Of a stretch of DNA of 64,000 nucleotides, positions 17,719-26,956 are shown piece after piece (position 1 is the first letter of the stretch; each line of letters begins with the position of its first letter). The notes beneath the pieces were generated by a model, which did not search any database, had not been told where the DNA came from, and was given only the letters and a program-made list of their open reading frames with translations. Origin of the DNA: Mesorhizobium onobrychidis (GTDB lineage: Bacteria; Pseudomonadota; Alphaproteobacteria; Rhizobiales; Rhizobiaceae); NCBI RefSeq assembly GCF_024707545.1, contig NZ_CP062229.1:1488001-1552000 (forward strand), read 5' to 3'. Made by a program: the position numbers and the translations under genes.

Positions 17719-18531
17719 TTACCGGTCAGGCGGCGGTTCAGGCTGGGGTATCGGAGCCAGTTCCCTCAGCCGCTTCTCCGCCATCGGTGGCAGGGGCGGC
17801 GGATTCGGCGCCTGGGACGCCTCGACGAGCAGCTGGTCGCAGGCGGCCTCCGTCTCACCGATCAGGCGTTCCATGAATTCCTCCTTGCCCAATCCCGCCG
17901 GGATCGGCGGCAGGAAGCGGGCCTTGATGGTGCCGGGATAGCGCAGGAATTTCCGGCGCGGCCAGTAGAGGCCGGCGACGTGAGCGACCGGCACCACCGG
18001 AATGCCAAGCTGGGTATAGAGCTCGACGATGCCGTATTTGTAGGCCGGCTCGTCGCCCGGTGCCCGCCGTGTGCCCTCGGGGTAGATGATCAGCTGGCGG
18101 GGATTGCGCGCCAGCTCCTGCCTGGTCGCGGCGACCACCGCTTTCAGCGCCTTCGAGCGGCTGCCGCGGTCGACCGGGATCATCCGCATTTTCAAGATGT
18201 ACCAGCCGAAGAACGGGATCCAGGTCAGTTCCCGCTTCAGGATGTAGATCGGATCTTGCAGGAAGGGGAAGAAGGCGATCGCGTCCCAGAAGGATTGGTG
18301 CTTCGGCGCCAGGATGAATGAACCCTCGGGCAGGTTTTCCTGGCCGGTGATCTCGCTTTTGGTGCCGGCGATCTTGTCATAGAGCCACATGCTGGTGCGC
18401 GACCAGAATTTCGGCACAAACCAGGCGCGGTGGCGCGGCGACAGAAAATAGTACGGGGTCCAGAGGATCATCTGGACGATCAGATTGACGTAGAAGACGA
18501 GGTTGAACGCCAACGAGCGAATAAGGAGCAT
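17719..18531 (-). CDS. plsC: 1-acyl-sn-glycerol-3-phosphate acyltransferase
   Basis: Membrane-associated acyltransferase of 270 aa that makes phosphatidic acid from lysophosphatidic acid. The acceptor motif is present as KHQSFWDAIAFF (consensus NHxxxxD, with K for N), followed by the PVDRGSRSKAL block and the substrate-binding IYPEGTRRAPG. An N-terminal hydrophobic helix (LAFNLVFYVNLIVQMIL) anchors it. The proline-rich C-terminus is an extension beyond the core domain. Confidence 0.9.
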   Translation of the reverse strand: MLLIRSLAFNLVFYVNLIVQMILWTPYYFLSPRHRAWFVPKFWSRTSMWLYDKIAGTKSEITGQENLPEGSFILAPKHQSFWDAIAFFPFLQDPIYILKRELTWIPFFGWYILKMRMIPVDRGSRSKALKAVVAATRQELARNPRQLIIYPEGTRRAPGDEPAYKYGIVELYTQLGIPVVPVAHVAGLYWPRRKFLRYPGTIKARFLPPIPAGLGKEEFMERLIGETEAACDQLLVEASQAPNPPPLPPMAEKRLRELAPIPQPEPPPDR

Positions 18532-18610
18532 GTGGGAAGTGCCCGGTGAGGAGGTGTGCGTTGGTTACACCAAGCGCGGGCAAAAAGGAAACGGTGCGAT
18601 GGCCCGTTCG

Positions 18611-19522
18611 TCAGGCCTGCCACGTCGCTTGCATCAGCCGCTTCTTCAGGCGTGGGGCGGCGAAATCGAGGAACGCGCGCAGTTTCACCGGCAGTAGACC
18701 CTGGCCGGCATGCACGAGACTAACCGACCATGGCTGCGGCTCGAATGCCTCCAGCACGGCGCAGAGCGTGCCCGACCGCACCGCAGCTGTGATCTGGTAC
18801 GAGAGCACCCTCGTCATCCCGACGCCGGCAATCGCGGCATCGATCGCCGCTTCCGCGGTATTGACCCGAAGCCGCGAGCGGATCGGAACAGCGAGTTCGG
18901 TCTTGCCGGTGGCAAAAGTCCATGCGGCGGGAGCGGTGAGCCCCTCGAAGGTGATGCAGCTGTGTGCCGCGAGGTCTTTCGGCGTCTTTGGCATGCCGTG
19001 CTCGGCCAGATAGGCCGGGCTCGCGCAAACAACGCGCCGGATCGAGCCGACGCGGGTGGCCACCAGGCTCGAGTCGGGAAGCTCGCCGATGCGGACGGCG
19101 AGATCGATGTGCTCCTCGGTCAACTGGGTTATCCGGTCCGCGAGCATCAGGCGGATAGCCACGTCGGGGTAGGCGGCGAGGAAGCCAGTGACGACCGGCA
19201 GCACATGCAGGCGGCCAAAGACGATCGGTGCGGTGATGATCAGTTCGCCCGTCGGCGCGCTGTATTCGCCGGCGGCGGTACGCTCGGCCTCGCCGACCTC
19301 GTCGAGAATGCGATGGCAGGCAGCGAGGTAGGCGTGACCCGCGTCGGTCAGCGTCAGCTGCCGCGTCGAGCGGTTCAGGAGACGCGTCTTCAGATGCCGC
19401 TCCAGGTCGGAGACCTTGCGGCTGACCGTTGCAAGCGGGATGCCGAAATGGCGTCCGGCGGCCGAAAGGCTGCCGGCCTCCACTGCGGCGACAAAAAGCG
19501 ACATGGCCTCGAGGCGATCCAT
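18611..19522 (-). CDS. LysR-family transcriptional regulator
   Basis: 303-aa regulator with an N-terminal winged HTH (residues 1-60, MSLFVAAVEAGSLSAAGRHF and TVSRKVSDLERHL) and a C-terminal periplasmic-binding-fold effector domain. Start at ATG 19522 fits the canonical LysR N-terminus. It is divergent from a three-gene operon (AhpD-like, DUF1348, flavin oxidase), separated by about 106 bp, and presumably regulates it. The effector is unknown. Confidence 0.92.
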   Translation of the reverse strand: MDRLEAMSLFVAAVEAGSLSAAGRHFGIPLATVSRKVSDLERHLKTRLLNRSTRQLTLTDAGHAYLAACHRILDEVGEAERTAAGEYSAPTGELIITAPIVFGRLHVLPVVTGFLAAYPDVAIRLMLADRITQLTEEHIDLAVRIGELPDSSLVATRVGSIRRVVCASPAYLAEHGMPKTPKDLAAHSCITFEGLTAPAAWTFATGKTELAVPIRSRLRVNTAEAAIDAAIAGVGMTRVLSYQITAAVRSGTLCAVLEAFEPQPWSVSLVHAGQGLLPVKLRAFLDFAAPRLKKRLMQATWQA

Positions 19523-19628
19523 GTTTCTCCCGGAAAGTGGAAGGATTGATTGCAAATATGACATCTACATCCGAAGGATGGAAGGGGCCATGTTTGGCCG
19601 CGAAGCTGATCGACGAGAAGGAATGCCG

Positions 19629-20180
19629 ATGCCCCGTATCCCTACACCCGCGTCCATAGAGGCCGCGCCTGCTGCGTCGCAGCCGATGTTACATGCCGTC
19701 GAGAAGCAACTCGGCGTCGTGCCAAACCTCTTCAGGCTTGTTTCCAATAGCCCGGCTGCGCTTGAAGGCTATCTCAGTCTGTCCGGAGCGCTTGCCAAAG
19801 GCCGCCTGCCCGCGCCGACGCGCGAGCGCATCGCTCTGGCGATCGCCGAGATCAATGGCTGCAGCTACTGTCTTTCCGCCCACACCTATCTCGGCAAGAA
19901 CCTCGCCAAGCTGGACGATGCCGAAATGGTCGCCAACCGCGCGGGCGGCTCCAACGATCCCAAGGCCGCCGCAGCCGTGCGTTTCGCCACCAAGATTGCG
20001 CGCGACCGCGGCCATATCGGTGACGAGGATCTCAGCGCCGTCAGGCTCGCAGGCTACGACGATGCGCAGGTCATCGAGATCGTCCAGCATGTCGCTCTCA
20101 ATGTCTGGACCAACTATGTCAATGAGGTTGCCAGGACGGAGATCGACTTTCCGGTCGTTTCTGCCCGCAGGGCAGCCTGA
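19629..20180 (+). CDS. Carboxymuconolactone decarboxylase/AhpD-like protein
   Basis: 183-aa all-helical protein. The redox motif EINGCSYCLSAH has the CxxC plus downstream histidine of AhpD-type peroxidase partners, making peroxide or disulfide reduction likely. Start at ATG 19629 is preferred over ATG 19623 because AGAAGGA is then six bases upstream. First gene of a three-gene operon divergent from a LysR gene. Confidence 0.88.
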   Translation: MPRIPTPASIEAAPAASQPMLHAVEKQLGVVPNLFRLVSNSPAALEGYLSLSGALAKGRLPAPTRERIALAIAEINGCSYCLSAHTYLGKNLAKLDDAEMVANRAGGSNDPKAAAAVRFATKIARDRGHIGDEDLSAVRLAGYDDAQVIEIVQHVALNVWTNYVNEVARTEIDFPVVSARRAA

Positions 20181-20222
20181 ATTCAGCGACCGGTGTGTCG
20201 TTAGCCCATCACAAGGAGTTCC

Positions 20223-20693
20223 ATGTCTGAAAGCCGCCCGCCGCTCCCGCCATTCACCGCCGAAACCGCCGTAAAGAAGGCACGCATGGCGGAGGATGCC
20301 TGGAATTCCCGTGATCCGGCACGGGTCGCGCTTGCCTACACAATCGACAGCCGCTGGCGCAACCGGGCCGAGTTCCTGCAAGGGCGCGACGCCATCCAGA
20401 CCTTCCTCACACGCAAATGGGGTCGCGAACGCGACTACCGGCTCATCAAGGAGGTCTGGGCCTTCCGCGACAACCGTATCGCCGTGCGTTTCGCTTATGA
20501 ATGGCACGACGACAGCGGCTCGTGGTTTCGCAGCTACGGCAACGAGAACTGGGAGTTCGATGAGCATGGATTGATGCGCTTGCGCATCGCCAGCATCAAC
20601 GACCTGCCGATCCTCGAGGCCGACCGCAAATATCATTGGCCGCTTGGCCGCCGGCCGGACGATCATCCCTCTCTATCGGAACTCGGCCTTTGA
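20223..20693 (+). CDS. DUF1348 protein, NTF2-like fold
   Basis: 156-aa small protein of the nuclear transport factor 2-like superfamily, family DUF1348. Family blocks [36 protein letters not shown] and SINDLPI are all present. Middle gene of the operon, 42 bp after the AhpD-like gene and 12 bp before the flavin-binding protein. Members often act as small-molecule-binding or cyclase/isomerase folds, but the ligand here is unknown. Confidence 0.88.
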   Translation: MSESRPPLPPFTAETAVKKARMAEDAWNSRDPARVALAYTIDSRWRNRAEFLQGRDAIQTFLTRKWGRERDYRLIKEVWAFRDNRIAVRFAYEWHDDSGSWFRSYGNENWEFDEHGLMRLRIASINDLPILEADRKYHWPLGRRPDDHPSLSELGL

Positions 20694-20705
20694 AAGAGGC
20701 TTTCC

Positions 20706-21338
20706 ATGCATGCTCACGCCTTCACCAGCGATGTCGCCTTTACGCCAACCGTCAAGGCGATCCAGGCCCGCAAAGGCTCACGTGATGCCTATGCCCGCGT
20801 CGAGGAGCGCGGCAGCTGGCAAGCTGATATCACGCCCGATCTCGCCGCCTTCATCGAGGCGCAGACCAGTATCTTCCTGTCGACGGCCAATGGTGAGGGC
20901 CAGCCCTACATCCAGCATCGCGGCGGGCCGGCCGGCTTTCTCAAGGTGCTCGACGAGCGGACGATCGGCTTCGCCGATTTCTCCGGCAACAGGCAATTCA
21001 TCACCCAGGGCAATCTGGACGACAACCCCCGCGCTTTCCTGTTCCTGATCGACTATGCGCACCGGCAGCGCATCAAGATCTGGGGCAGTGCGCGTGTCGT
21101 AGAAGACGACGCCGAACTGATGGCGAAGCTGATGCCGGAAGGCTATAAGGCGCGCCCAGAGCAAATCATCCTGTTCACCGTTTCGGCCTGGGATTCCAAT
21201 TGCCCGCAGCATATTCCGCAGCGTTTCGAAGCGGCCGATGTGGCGGCGGCGCTGGCCGAGCGGGACAAGCGTATCGAACGTCTCGAACAGGAGATCGCGC
21301 GCCTGCGCGGAGCCTCAAGCGCTACGGTCAAGGAATGA
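20706..21338 (+). CDS. Pyridoxamine 5'-phosphate oxidase-like flavoprotein
   Basis: 210-aa FMN-binding split-barrel protein. The core QTSIFLSTANGEGQPYIQHR and the FMN contact region GNRQFITQGNLDDNPRAFLF match the family. The C-terminus (AALAERDKRIERLEQEIARL) forms a short coiled coil, which suggests oligomerisation. Third gene of the LysR-divergent operon. A role in reducing reactive small molecules together with the AhpD-like partner is inferred, not shown. Confidence 0.88.
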   Translation: MHAHAFTSDVAFTPTVKAIQARKGSRDAYARVEERGSWQADITPDLAAFIEAQTSIFLSTANGEGQPYIQHRGGPAGFLKVLDERTIGFADFSGNRQFITQGNLDDNPRAFLFLIDYAHRQRIKIWGSARVVEDDAELMAKLMPEGYKARPEQIILFTVSAWDSNCPQHIPQRFEAADVAAALAERDKRIERLEQEIARLRGASSATVKE

Positions 21339-21356
21339 TGTCGGTTCCAGATCGGC

Positions 21357-22076
21357 TCAGTTCGGCGCAGCAGCCTCGGCCAGCGCGATACCGGTTGGCG
21401 TTGGCTTCACCGGCACGATGCCGCGCGCCAGCGCCAGCAGATATTTGTTGTACTCGGTGAACAGCACGCGCAGCGCCCTGGGCTTGGTCAGCCAGCCGCC
21501 ATTGCCGAGATTGCTGTTGACCACCGGATAGGGCTCGAGCTTGGCCTTGTGCAGCAGCCGGCCCATTTCCAGCAGGCTGCGCGGCATGTGATAGTTGTTG
21601 GTGACGAGGATCACGGTGCCATAGGCGTGGTCTTCCACCCACTTGGCACTTTCCTCGGCATTGCCGATCGTGTCGAGCGCGGCGCGGTCGATATCGACGC
21701 AACAGGAAAACAATTTCTTGTCGCCGCGCGTCGCGACCTGAAGCTGGCGGCGGCTGGCGGAAGGATGCACGCCGCTGATCAGCAGCCGCTCGCCCTTGCC
21801 GGATGCCAGCAGACCCATAGCGGCGTCGAGACGCGAATGGCCGCCGGTCAGCACGATGATGGCATCGGCTTTTGCCGGATTGGTAGGCGTCGCGAGACGG
21901 CTGACGGTGTTGGCGAACCAGCCGAAGCCGCCGGCAAACAGCGTTGCCAGCACGAGCAGAAAGAAAGCGGAGATACGCAACGCGCCCGCCAATCGGCTGG
22001 GCTTGGCGCGCTCGCGGGAACGCGTAATCACCAAGGGCAACTGTCCAGCCATTCCGGTCGAGTCGCGCGCGTCCAT
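21357..22076 (-). CDS. YdcF/SanA-family membrane protein (DUF218)
   Basis: About 239 aa, with one N-terminal membrane helix (ISAFFLLVLATLFAGGFGWF) and a DUF218 domain: ADAIIVLTGGHSRLDAAMGLL, then VTNNYHMPRSLLEMGR. Such proteins (SanA, ElyC, YdcF) influence envelope integrity or peptidoglycan metabolism. I chose ATG 22076; an in-frame ATG at 22130 would add 18 residues. It lies 81 bp downstream of ftsX on the same strand, consistent with an envelope role. Confidence 0.82.
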   Translation of the reverse strand: MDARDSTGMAGQLPLVITRSRERAKPSRLAGALRISAFFLLVLATLFAGGFGWFANTVSRLATPTNPAKADAIIVLTGGHSRLDAAMGLLASGKGERLLISGVHPSASRRQLQVATRGDKKLFSCCVDIDRAALDTIGNAEESAKWVEDHAYGTVILVTNNYHMPRSLLEMGRLLHKAKLEPYPVVNSNLGNGGWLTKPRALRVLFTEYNKYLLALARGIVPVKPTPTGIALAEAAAPN

Positions 22077-22157
22077 CGTGTCTATCGTTAACCCCGAAAT
22101 GCGGCGTTTAGTAGGTGAAAAAGCACACATTACGTTACGTTAATTCTCTATTCGTGA

Positions 22158-23147
22158 TCACCCCGCGTCCGGTTGGCGGACATCGATGTCGCTGAGATAG
22201 GTGACGACGGTGACATGGGAGGTTGCCGCCGTCAGCGCACCGATGACCAGCACCATGAGGACGACGCCGAGATAGCCCGCCGAACCGATGGCGAAATTGC
22301 CGAACAAGGCGGTCGCCTGATCTGCCTCAGGCGTTGCCATGTTGCGCGACGACCACCATGAGAAGACGATGAAGACGAGCACCGCCGCCGCACCCCCGGC
22401 GGCTGCGCCCTTCATACCGGTGACTAGAAAATGGTGGCGGAATTCGCGCGCGATAAAGCGCGCTTCGGCGCCGACGAAATGCAGCACCTCGATGATGTGG
22501 CCGTTGCCGGCCATGGCGCCGCGCGTCGCGAACACCACGGTCAGCACGGTTGCCGACAGCATCAGCGCCAGCACGGCGATGCCGATGGTCACCGTGGTGC
22601 GGGCCATAGCCACCAGCCGGTCGACCCAGGTGCGATGGTCGTCAAGCGCTGCACTGGGCAGCTTCGGCGTAATCGCGGCGCGCATTGCGGCGAAGTCGGG
22701 CGGGTTGTTCTCGTCTATGGTGACGATGATCAGACGCGGCACCGGCAGGTCGTCGATGTTGAGACCCGAGCCGAGCCACGGCTCCAGTAGCCGCGCCGTG
22801 GCATCGCGGTCGACGATCCTGGCGCTCGTCACGCCAGGAAATTCGCCGGCGATCTGCGAGGCCTGGGCAAGTGCTGCCTCCATGTCGAGGCCGTCTACCG
22901 GCTTGATCCGGATCGTCGCCTCGCGTGAGATCTGGTTCTCCCAGACAGAGGCGGTGTCGCGCACCAGCGTCACCGCGCCGAAGGCCAGGCAGGAGAGGAA
23001 CGTCATGATGGCGATGACCAGGACCAGAGCCCGGCCGGCGATGTTCTGCGCCGGCACGATCGGCGCCATCTTGCGCTGAACGCGCTGCGTCGTCGCAGCC
23101 TTCCCGGCGTGCTGGTCTTCGACATGCTGAACGGAATGGTCAGTCAT
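22158..23147 (-). CDS. ftsX: Cell division protein FtsX
   Basis: 329-aa membrane partner of FtsE; the FtsEX complex activates peptidoglycan amidases at the septum. It has a cytoplasmic N-terminus of about 30 residues, then TM1 (ALVLVIAIMTFLSCLAFGAVT), a periplasmic loop, and three C-terminal helices. The start overlaps the end of ftsE by 8 bp. Length and order are normal for rhizobia. Confidence 0.93.
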   Translation of the reverse strand: MTDHSVQHVEDQHAGKAATTQRVQRKMAPIVPAQNIAGRALVLVIAIMTFLSCLAFGAVTLVRDTASVWENQISREATIRIKPVDGLDMEAALAQASQIAGEFPGVTSARIVDRDATARLLEPWLGSGLNIDDLPVPRLIIVTIDENNPPDFAAMRAAITPKLPSAALDDHRTWVDRLVAMARTTVTIGIAVLALMLSATVLTVVFATRGAMAGNGHIIEVLHFVGAEARFIAREFRHHFLVTGMKGAAAGGAAAVLVFIVFSWWSSRNMATPEADQATALFGNFAIGSAGYLGVVLMVLVIGALTAATSHVTVVTYLSDIDVRQPDAG

Positions 23148-23799
23148 AGATATCCAGCCTTCCGCCGGCCAGGATCAGGCGCCGTGCGTCGACCTGTTCC
23201 ATCAGGCCGAGGTCGTGGGTTGCGATCACCACCGCGGTGCCCAGTCGGTTGAGTTCGATGAACAGCCGCAACAGGCGCCGCGCCAGCGGCGGATCGACAT
23301 TGCCGGTCGGCTCGTCGGCAAGCAGGATCTCGGGCTGCTCGATTAGCGCCCTGGCAATTGCGGCACGCTGTTTCTCGCCACCCGACAGCACCGGCGGCAG
23401 CACATGCATACGCTCGCCAAGGCCGACCCATTTCAAGAGCTCGGTCACGTCGGTGCGGTAGCTCGCCTCCTCGCGACCGCGCACGCGCAGCGGTAAGGCC
23501 ACGTTCTCGTAGGTCGTCATGTGGTCGAGCAGGCGAAAGTCCTGGAACACGACGCCGATGCGCCGCCGCAGATGCGGCAGCTCGGTGCGCGAGATGCGCG
23601 AGCGGTCCTTGCCGAAGATGGTGATCAGTCCGCGCGTCGGCTTGAGCGACATGAACAAAAGCCGCAGCAGCGTCGTCTTGCCGGCGCCCGAAGGGCCGCT
23701 CAGGAACTGGAAGGAGCGCTCCGGTATGTGCAAGGAAATGTCGCGGAGGATTTCCGGACCCATGCCATAGCGGAGGCCGACATTTTCGAAGCGGATCAC
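23140..23799 (-). CDS. ftsE: Cell division ATP-binding protein FtsE
   Basis: 219-aa ABC ATPase of the FtsEX complex. Walker A is GPSGAGKTT, the signature is LSGGEKQR and Walker B is LLADEPTGNVDP. The start is GTG at 23799 (M-IRFENVGLRYG). It overlaps ftsX by 8 bp, so the two are translationally coupled. Divergent from a small membrane protein gene upstream of hpt. Confidence 0.95.
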   Translation of the reverse strand: MIRFENVGLRYGMGPEILRDISLHIPERSFQFLSGPSGAGKTTLLRLLFMSLKPTRGLITIFGKDRSRISRTELPHLRRRIGVVFQDFRLLDHMTTYENVALPLRVRGREEASYRTDVTELLKWVGLGERMHVLPPVLSGGEKQRAAIARALIEQPEILLADEPTGNVDPPLARRLLRLFIELNRLGTAVVIATHDLGLMEQVDARRLILAGGRLDIYD

Positions 23800-23994
23800 G
23801 TTCGACGACCTGAAACTTGCGGCGGCGACGAGCCAGCCATCTCTGAGAAAAGACCATCGGCCGGCATGGTTAACCGGCGGTTAATTCTGAGGTTTTTTGG
23901 GCGCGTCACAGGGGTACCGATGGGGAAGCGTTAACCATTTCCGTTTACGCAAAAGAAACGAAGAGCGAACAAGTGCCGTAGTGCTGGAGCCATG

Positions 23995-24639
23995 ATGGCT
24001 GAGGATCGAACCGCGCGCCCGGTTTCCGGCGAAATCATGACCGGTGCGGCCGCAAATCCTGCGCCGGAACGCATCATGCGTGATCCGGCCGACGACATCG
24101 TCGATGCCGACTACGAGGTGCTGCCGCGCCGCACCGCCAGCATGGACCCTTCACCGCCGCTTTCGCGCGCGATCGCCACGCCATCGCTCGAAGGCATGGA
24201 CATGCTGCGCAAGCCCAAAGCCGCGATGGAACGGCTGCGGGCGCGCGGCGGGCCGATCTTCTGGATCGCCGGCCTCAGTGCCGTGTTTGCAGCCTTCTGG
24301 GTCTCGGGCGGGCACGCGCTGGTGCGCCAGGCGCCGCTTTTTCTTGCGGCACAGGAAACGGGCGCTGCACTCACCATTTCAGGCGTTACGTCGCGTATCG
24401 ATGCGTCCGGGCCGAAACCTGTCCTGTTCGTCGGTGGCGAGGCCGCGAATGACGGCGCCAGTCCGTCGCCGTTGCCGCCGCTGGAAATCCGGGTCACCGG
24501 CAATGACAGGCGCACAACCCGCTATACGCTGGAGACATCCAACCGTTCGCTAGCGCCCGGCGAAAGATTTGGCTTTTCGAGCCGGCTCGACATGCCTAGA
24601 AACGGGGTCAGGACCGTCTCGGTCACCTTCGCCAACTAG
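23995..24639 (+). CDS. Membrane-anchored hypothetical protein
   Basis: About 214 aa. The N-terminal 75 residues are polar and probably disordered, followed by one hydrophobic helix (IFWIAGLSAVFAAFWVSGG) and a C-terminal domain of about 110 residues resembling the beta-sandwich seen after MJ0042-type zinc-ribbon proteins of rhizobia. No CxxC zinc ribbon is present in this protein. ATG 23995 is preferred over ATG 23992 on spacing from GGAG. It stands 26 bp before hpt. Function unknown. Confidence 0.75.
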   Translation: MAEDRTARPVSGEIMTGAAANPAPERIMRDPADDIVDADYEVLPRRTASMDPSPPLSRAIATPSLEGMDMLRKPKAAMERLRARGGPIFWIAGLSAVFAAFWVSGGHALVRQAPLFLAAQETGAALTISGVTSRIDASGPKPVLFVGGEAANDGASPSPLPPLEIRVTGNDRRTTRYTLETSNRSLAPGERFGFSSRLDMPRNGVRTVSVTFAN

Positions 24640-24665
24640 GGCGATCATTTCTGGAAAGGCTGCCA

Positions 24666-25208
24666 ATGCCAGTCGTGCGCGGCAAGGATATCGAGGTTCT
24701 GTTTTCGGCGTCGGCGATTGCCCGCCGCAATCTGGAGCTCGCCAAGGAGATCGCCGAGCGCGACTATCAGGACCTTCTGGTGATTTCGGTGCTGAAAGGA
24801 TCGTTCATTTTCGCCGCCGATCTCATTCGCGCCATGCACGATGTCGGCCTGTCGCCCGAGGTCGAGTTCATCTTCATCTCCAGCTACGGCGCCGGCACCA
24901 CCAGCGGCGAGGTGAGGGTGCTGCGCGACATCGACAATGAGGTCGCCGGCCGCGACGTGCTGTTGATCGACGACATTCTCGAATCCGGCAAGACGCTGTC
25001 CTTCACCCGCGACCTGATGCTGTCGCGCGGCGCCAAAAGCTGCGCCATCGCCGTGCTGCTTGACAAGCGCATGCGCCGCCGGACCGCGCTCAACGCCGAC
25101 TATGTCGGCTTCGACTGCCCCGACTATTTCGTCGTCGGCTACGGCATGGATGTCGCCCACGCCTTTCGCGAACTGCCGTTTGTCGGCGTCGTCAAGGGCG
25201 ACGCCTGA
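24666..25208 (+). CDS. hpt: Hypoxanthine phosphoribosyltransferase
   Basis: 180-aa purine-salvage enzyme making IMP or GMP from hypoxanthine or guanine and PRPP. The PRPP-binding motif is VLLIDDILESGKTL and the early flexible-loop region SSYGAGTTSGEV is intact. The C-terminal YVGFDCPDYFVVGYGMD block carries the base-binding residues. Expressed co-directionally with the preceding membrane protein. Confidence 0.95.
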   Translation: MPVVRGKDIEVLFSASAIARRNLELAKEIAERDYQDLLVISVLKGSFIFAADLIRAMHDVGLSPEVEFIFISSYGAGTTSGEVRVLRDIDNEVAGRDVLLIDDILESGKTLSFTRDLMLSRGAKSCAIAVLLDKRMRRRTALNADYVGFDCPDYFVVGYGMDVAHAFRELPFVGVVKGDA

Positions 25209-25334
25209 GACCTTTTGATAATTCTACTGCGACGGTCACCACGCCATCTGACTCGCCGGAGCGAATTCTGAAAAGGCCTCACTGATCTCGGCTCCTTCAG
25301 AAAACGTCAACTTTTCCCCGCCAAACATTCCGCT

Positions 25335-25706
25335 ATGGCAAAGCTCCTGATCGTCGAGGACGATGAGTCCGTCCGCACCCTCGCCGCCCGCGCGCTCGAA
25401 CGCGCCGGGCATATGATCGACATCGCCGCCGACGGCGCGCAAGGGCTTGCCCTGATCCGCGCAGCACGTGGCAGCTACGACCTTGTCGTGTCCGATATCC
25501 GCATGCCGGAAATGGACGGCATCCAGATGGCCAAGGCGGCGGCGTCGCTATTCCCGGCGATGAAGATCTTGCTGATGACCGGCTATGCCGACCAGCGCGA
25601 GCGCGCCGAGGAACTGAACAGCGTCATTGTGGACGTCGTGCAGAAGCCGTTCACGCTGGCCGAAATCCGCGCGCGTGTCGAACAGGCGCTCGCCTGTTTT
25701 GCCTAG
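25335..25706 (+). CDS. Single-domain response regulator (CpdR-like)
   Basis: 123-aa stand-alone receiver domain with acidic pocket EDDE near residue 9, phosphoacceptor Asp in LVVSDIRMPEMDG and the switch residues in LMTGYAD and VQKPF. There is no output domain. Size and sequence resemble CpdR-type receivers that control ClpXP proteolysis in alphaproteobacteria, but related single receivers also serve other pathways. No histidine kinase is adjacent. Confidence 0.85.
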   Translation: MAKLLIVEDDESVRTLAARALERAGHMIDIAADGAQGLALIRAARGSYDLVVSDIRMPEMDGIQMAKAAASLFPAMKILLMTGYADQRERAEELNSVIVDVVQKPFTLAEIRARVEQALACFA

Positions 25707-25725
25707 AATCCAAGCCTAATCGCGG

Positions 25726-26676
25726 TCAGGCGGGATCGCAGGTCGCCGCGATTGCCGGCCCGCTGCTCCGGCGCCGGCTGGCATGGAGCGCGAACAGACC
25801 GGCGCCGATGATGAGGGCGGCGCCGACGACGGTGGTCGATCGCGGCACTTCGGCAAAGAACAGGAAACCCCACAGCGGCGACCAGATGATGCCGGTGTAT
25901 TCGAAGGTGGCGACGCTGTTGGCGGGCGCCAGCCGGTAGGCCTGCGACAACAGGATCATCCCAGCCGAAGCGACCAAGCCGCAGGCGGCCATCGTCAGAA
26001 GATCGATCGGCGTCGGCCAGATCCATGGCCTGACCAGGAATTCGAGGCTCGGATGCGTGGCGTGAGCTATTCCTGCCAGCCAGAACAGCCCGGCGACCGC
26101 TGCAGCGCCCAGGAGATAGACGCCGTTTTGATAGAACGCCATGACCGTGGATGATTCGGTGTCACCGATCTTGCGGGCCATCAACTGCGAAAAGCCGTAC
26201 AGAACCGCCGAGGCCAGCGACAGCAGCGCCGCCCAGTCGAACAGCCCGGCACCGGGCCGCAGCATCACCAGCACGCCCAGCATTCCGACCATGACGGTGA
26301 CCAGCGTCTGCCACGCCACCCGTTCGCCGAGATAAGGGCCGGCAAGCGCCATGATGAACAGTGGTGCCATGAAATAGAGCGCCACCGCGTCGGCAAGCGG
26401 CAGGGCGGCGATCGCCAGGTAGTAGACCGTGTAGGAGGTGAACAGGATGAAGGCGCGCATCGTCAGCATGCGAAACCGCTTCGAAAAGATCGCGCTGACC
26501 CCAACATCGGCATGAACAAGCACGAGAAGAATGGGCAGGGCGACGATCGAGCGGATCGCCATCACCTCGGTCACCGGATAAGTGCTCGATACGGCCTTGA
26601 TCAGCGGGTCCTGGAGCGAGAACACCAGAACGCCGAGGCAAAGGCTTGCCATGCCGAAAACGATCCGGTTCTGCAT
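25726..26676 (-). CDS. DMT/EamA-family transporter
   Basis: 316-aa inner-membrane carrier with about ten helices in two EamA repeats; GPYLGERVAW and SQAYRLAPANSVATFEY mark the repeats. The start is placed at ATG 26676 because the upstream frame crosses a palindromic repeat. It is divergent from a LysR regulator (ATG 26957) over about 280 bp, a typical regulator/exporter pair. Substrate unknown. Confidence 0.87.
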   Translation of the reverse strand: MQNRIVFGMASLCLGVLVFSLQDPLIKAVSSTYPVTEVMAIRSIVALPILLVLVHADVGVSAIFSKRFRMLTMRAFILFTSYTVYYLAIAALPLADAVALYFMAPLFIMALAGPYLGERVAWQTLVTVMVGMLGVLVMLRPGAGLFDWAALLSLASAVLYGFSQLMARKIGDTESSTVMAFYQNGVYLLGAAAVAGLFWLAGIAHATHPSLEFLVRPWIWPTPIDLLTMAACGLVASAGMILLSQAYRLAPANSVATFEYTGIIWSPLWGFLFFAEVPRSTTVVGAALIIGAGLFALHASRRRSSGPAIAATCDPA

Positions 26677-26733
26677 GTCGTTCAGCGGCTCCTTGCGTGT
26701 GCGGCCCGAGAGCCGGGCCTGGTAATTTTTGGT

Positions 26734-26783
26734 GATGCATGTCGCTGTCCCAAAACCGCTGCGCACTTTTGGGCGACATGCAT
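26734..26783. repeat. Palindromic repeat, family D copy 1
   Basis: 12-bp perfect arms GATGCATGTCGC/GCGACATGCATC around CCAAAACCGCTGCGCACTTTTGG. A second copy is at 62989-63037. It lies in the DMT/LysR divergent promoter region. Confidence 0.85.
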
Positions 26784-26956
26784 CAAAAAGAACCCGCCAC
26801 CGTTTCGGGCAGCGGGTACGAGTGAGGACTCTAGATTGGTCCGCGGCCGATTTCGCAGCCGCATATCCAATGGGTGAGGTGACTATTATCTGCCGTTCGA
26901 CATGTTGCAAACGAATTGGAATGATGCCAGCAATCATATTTTCTTATGGCGGACAA

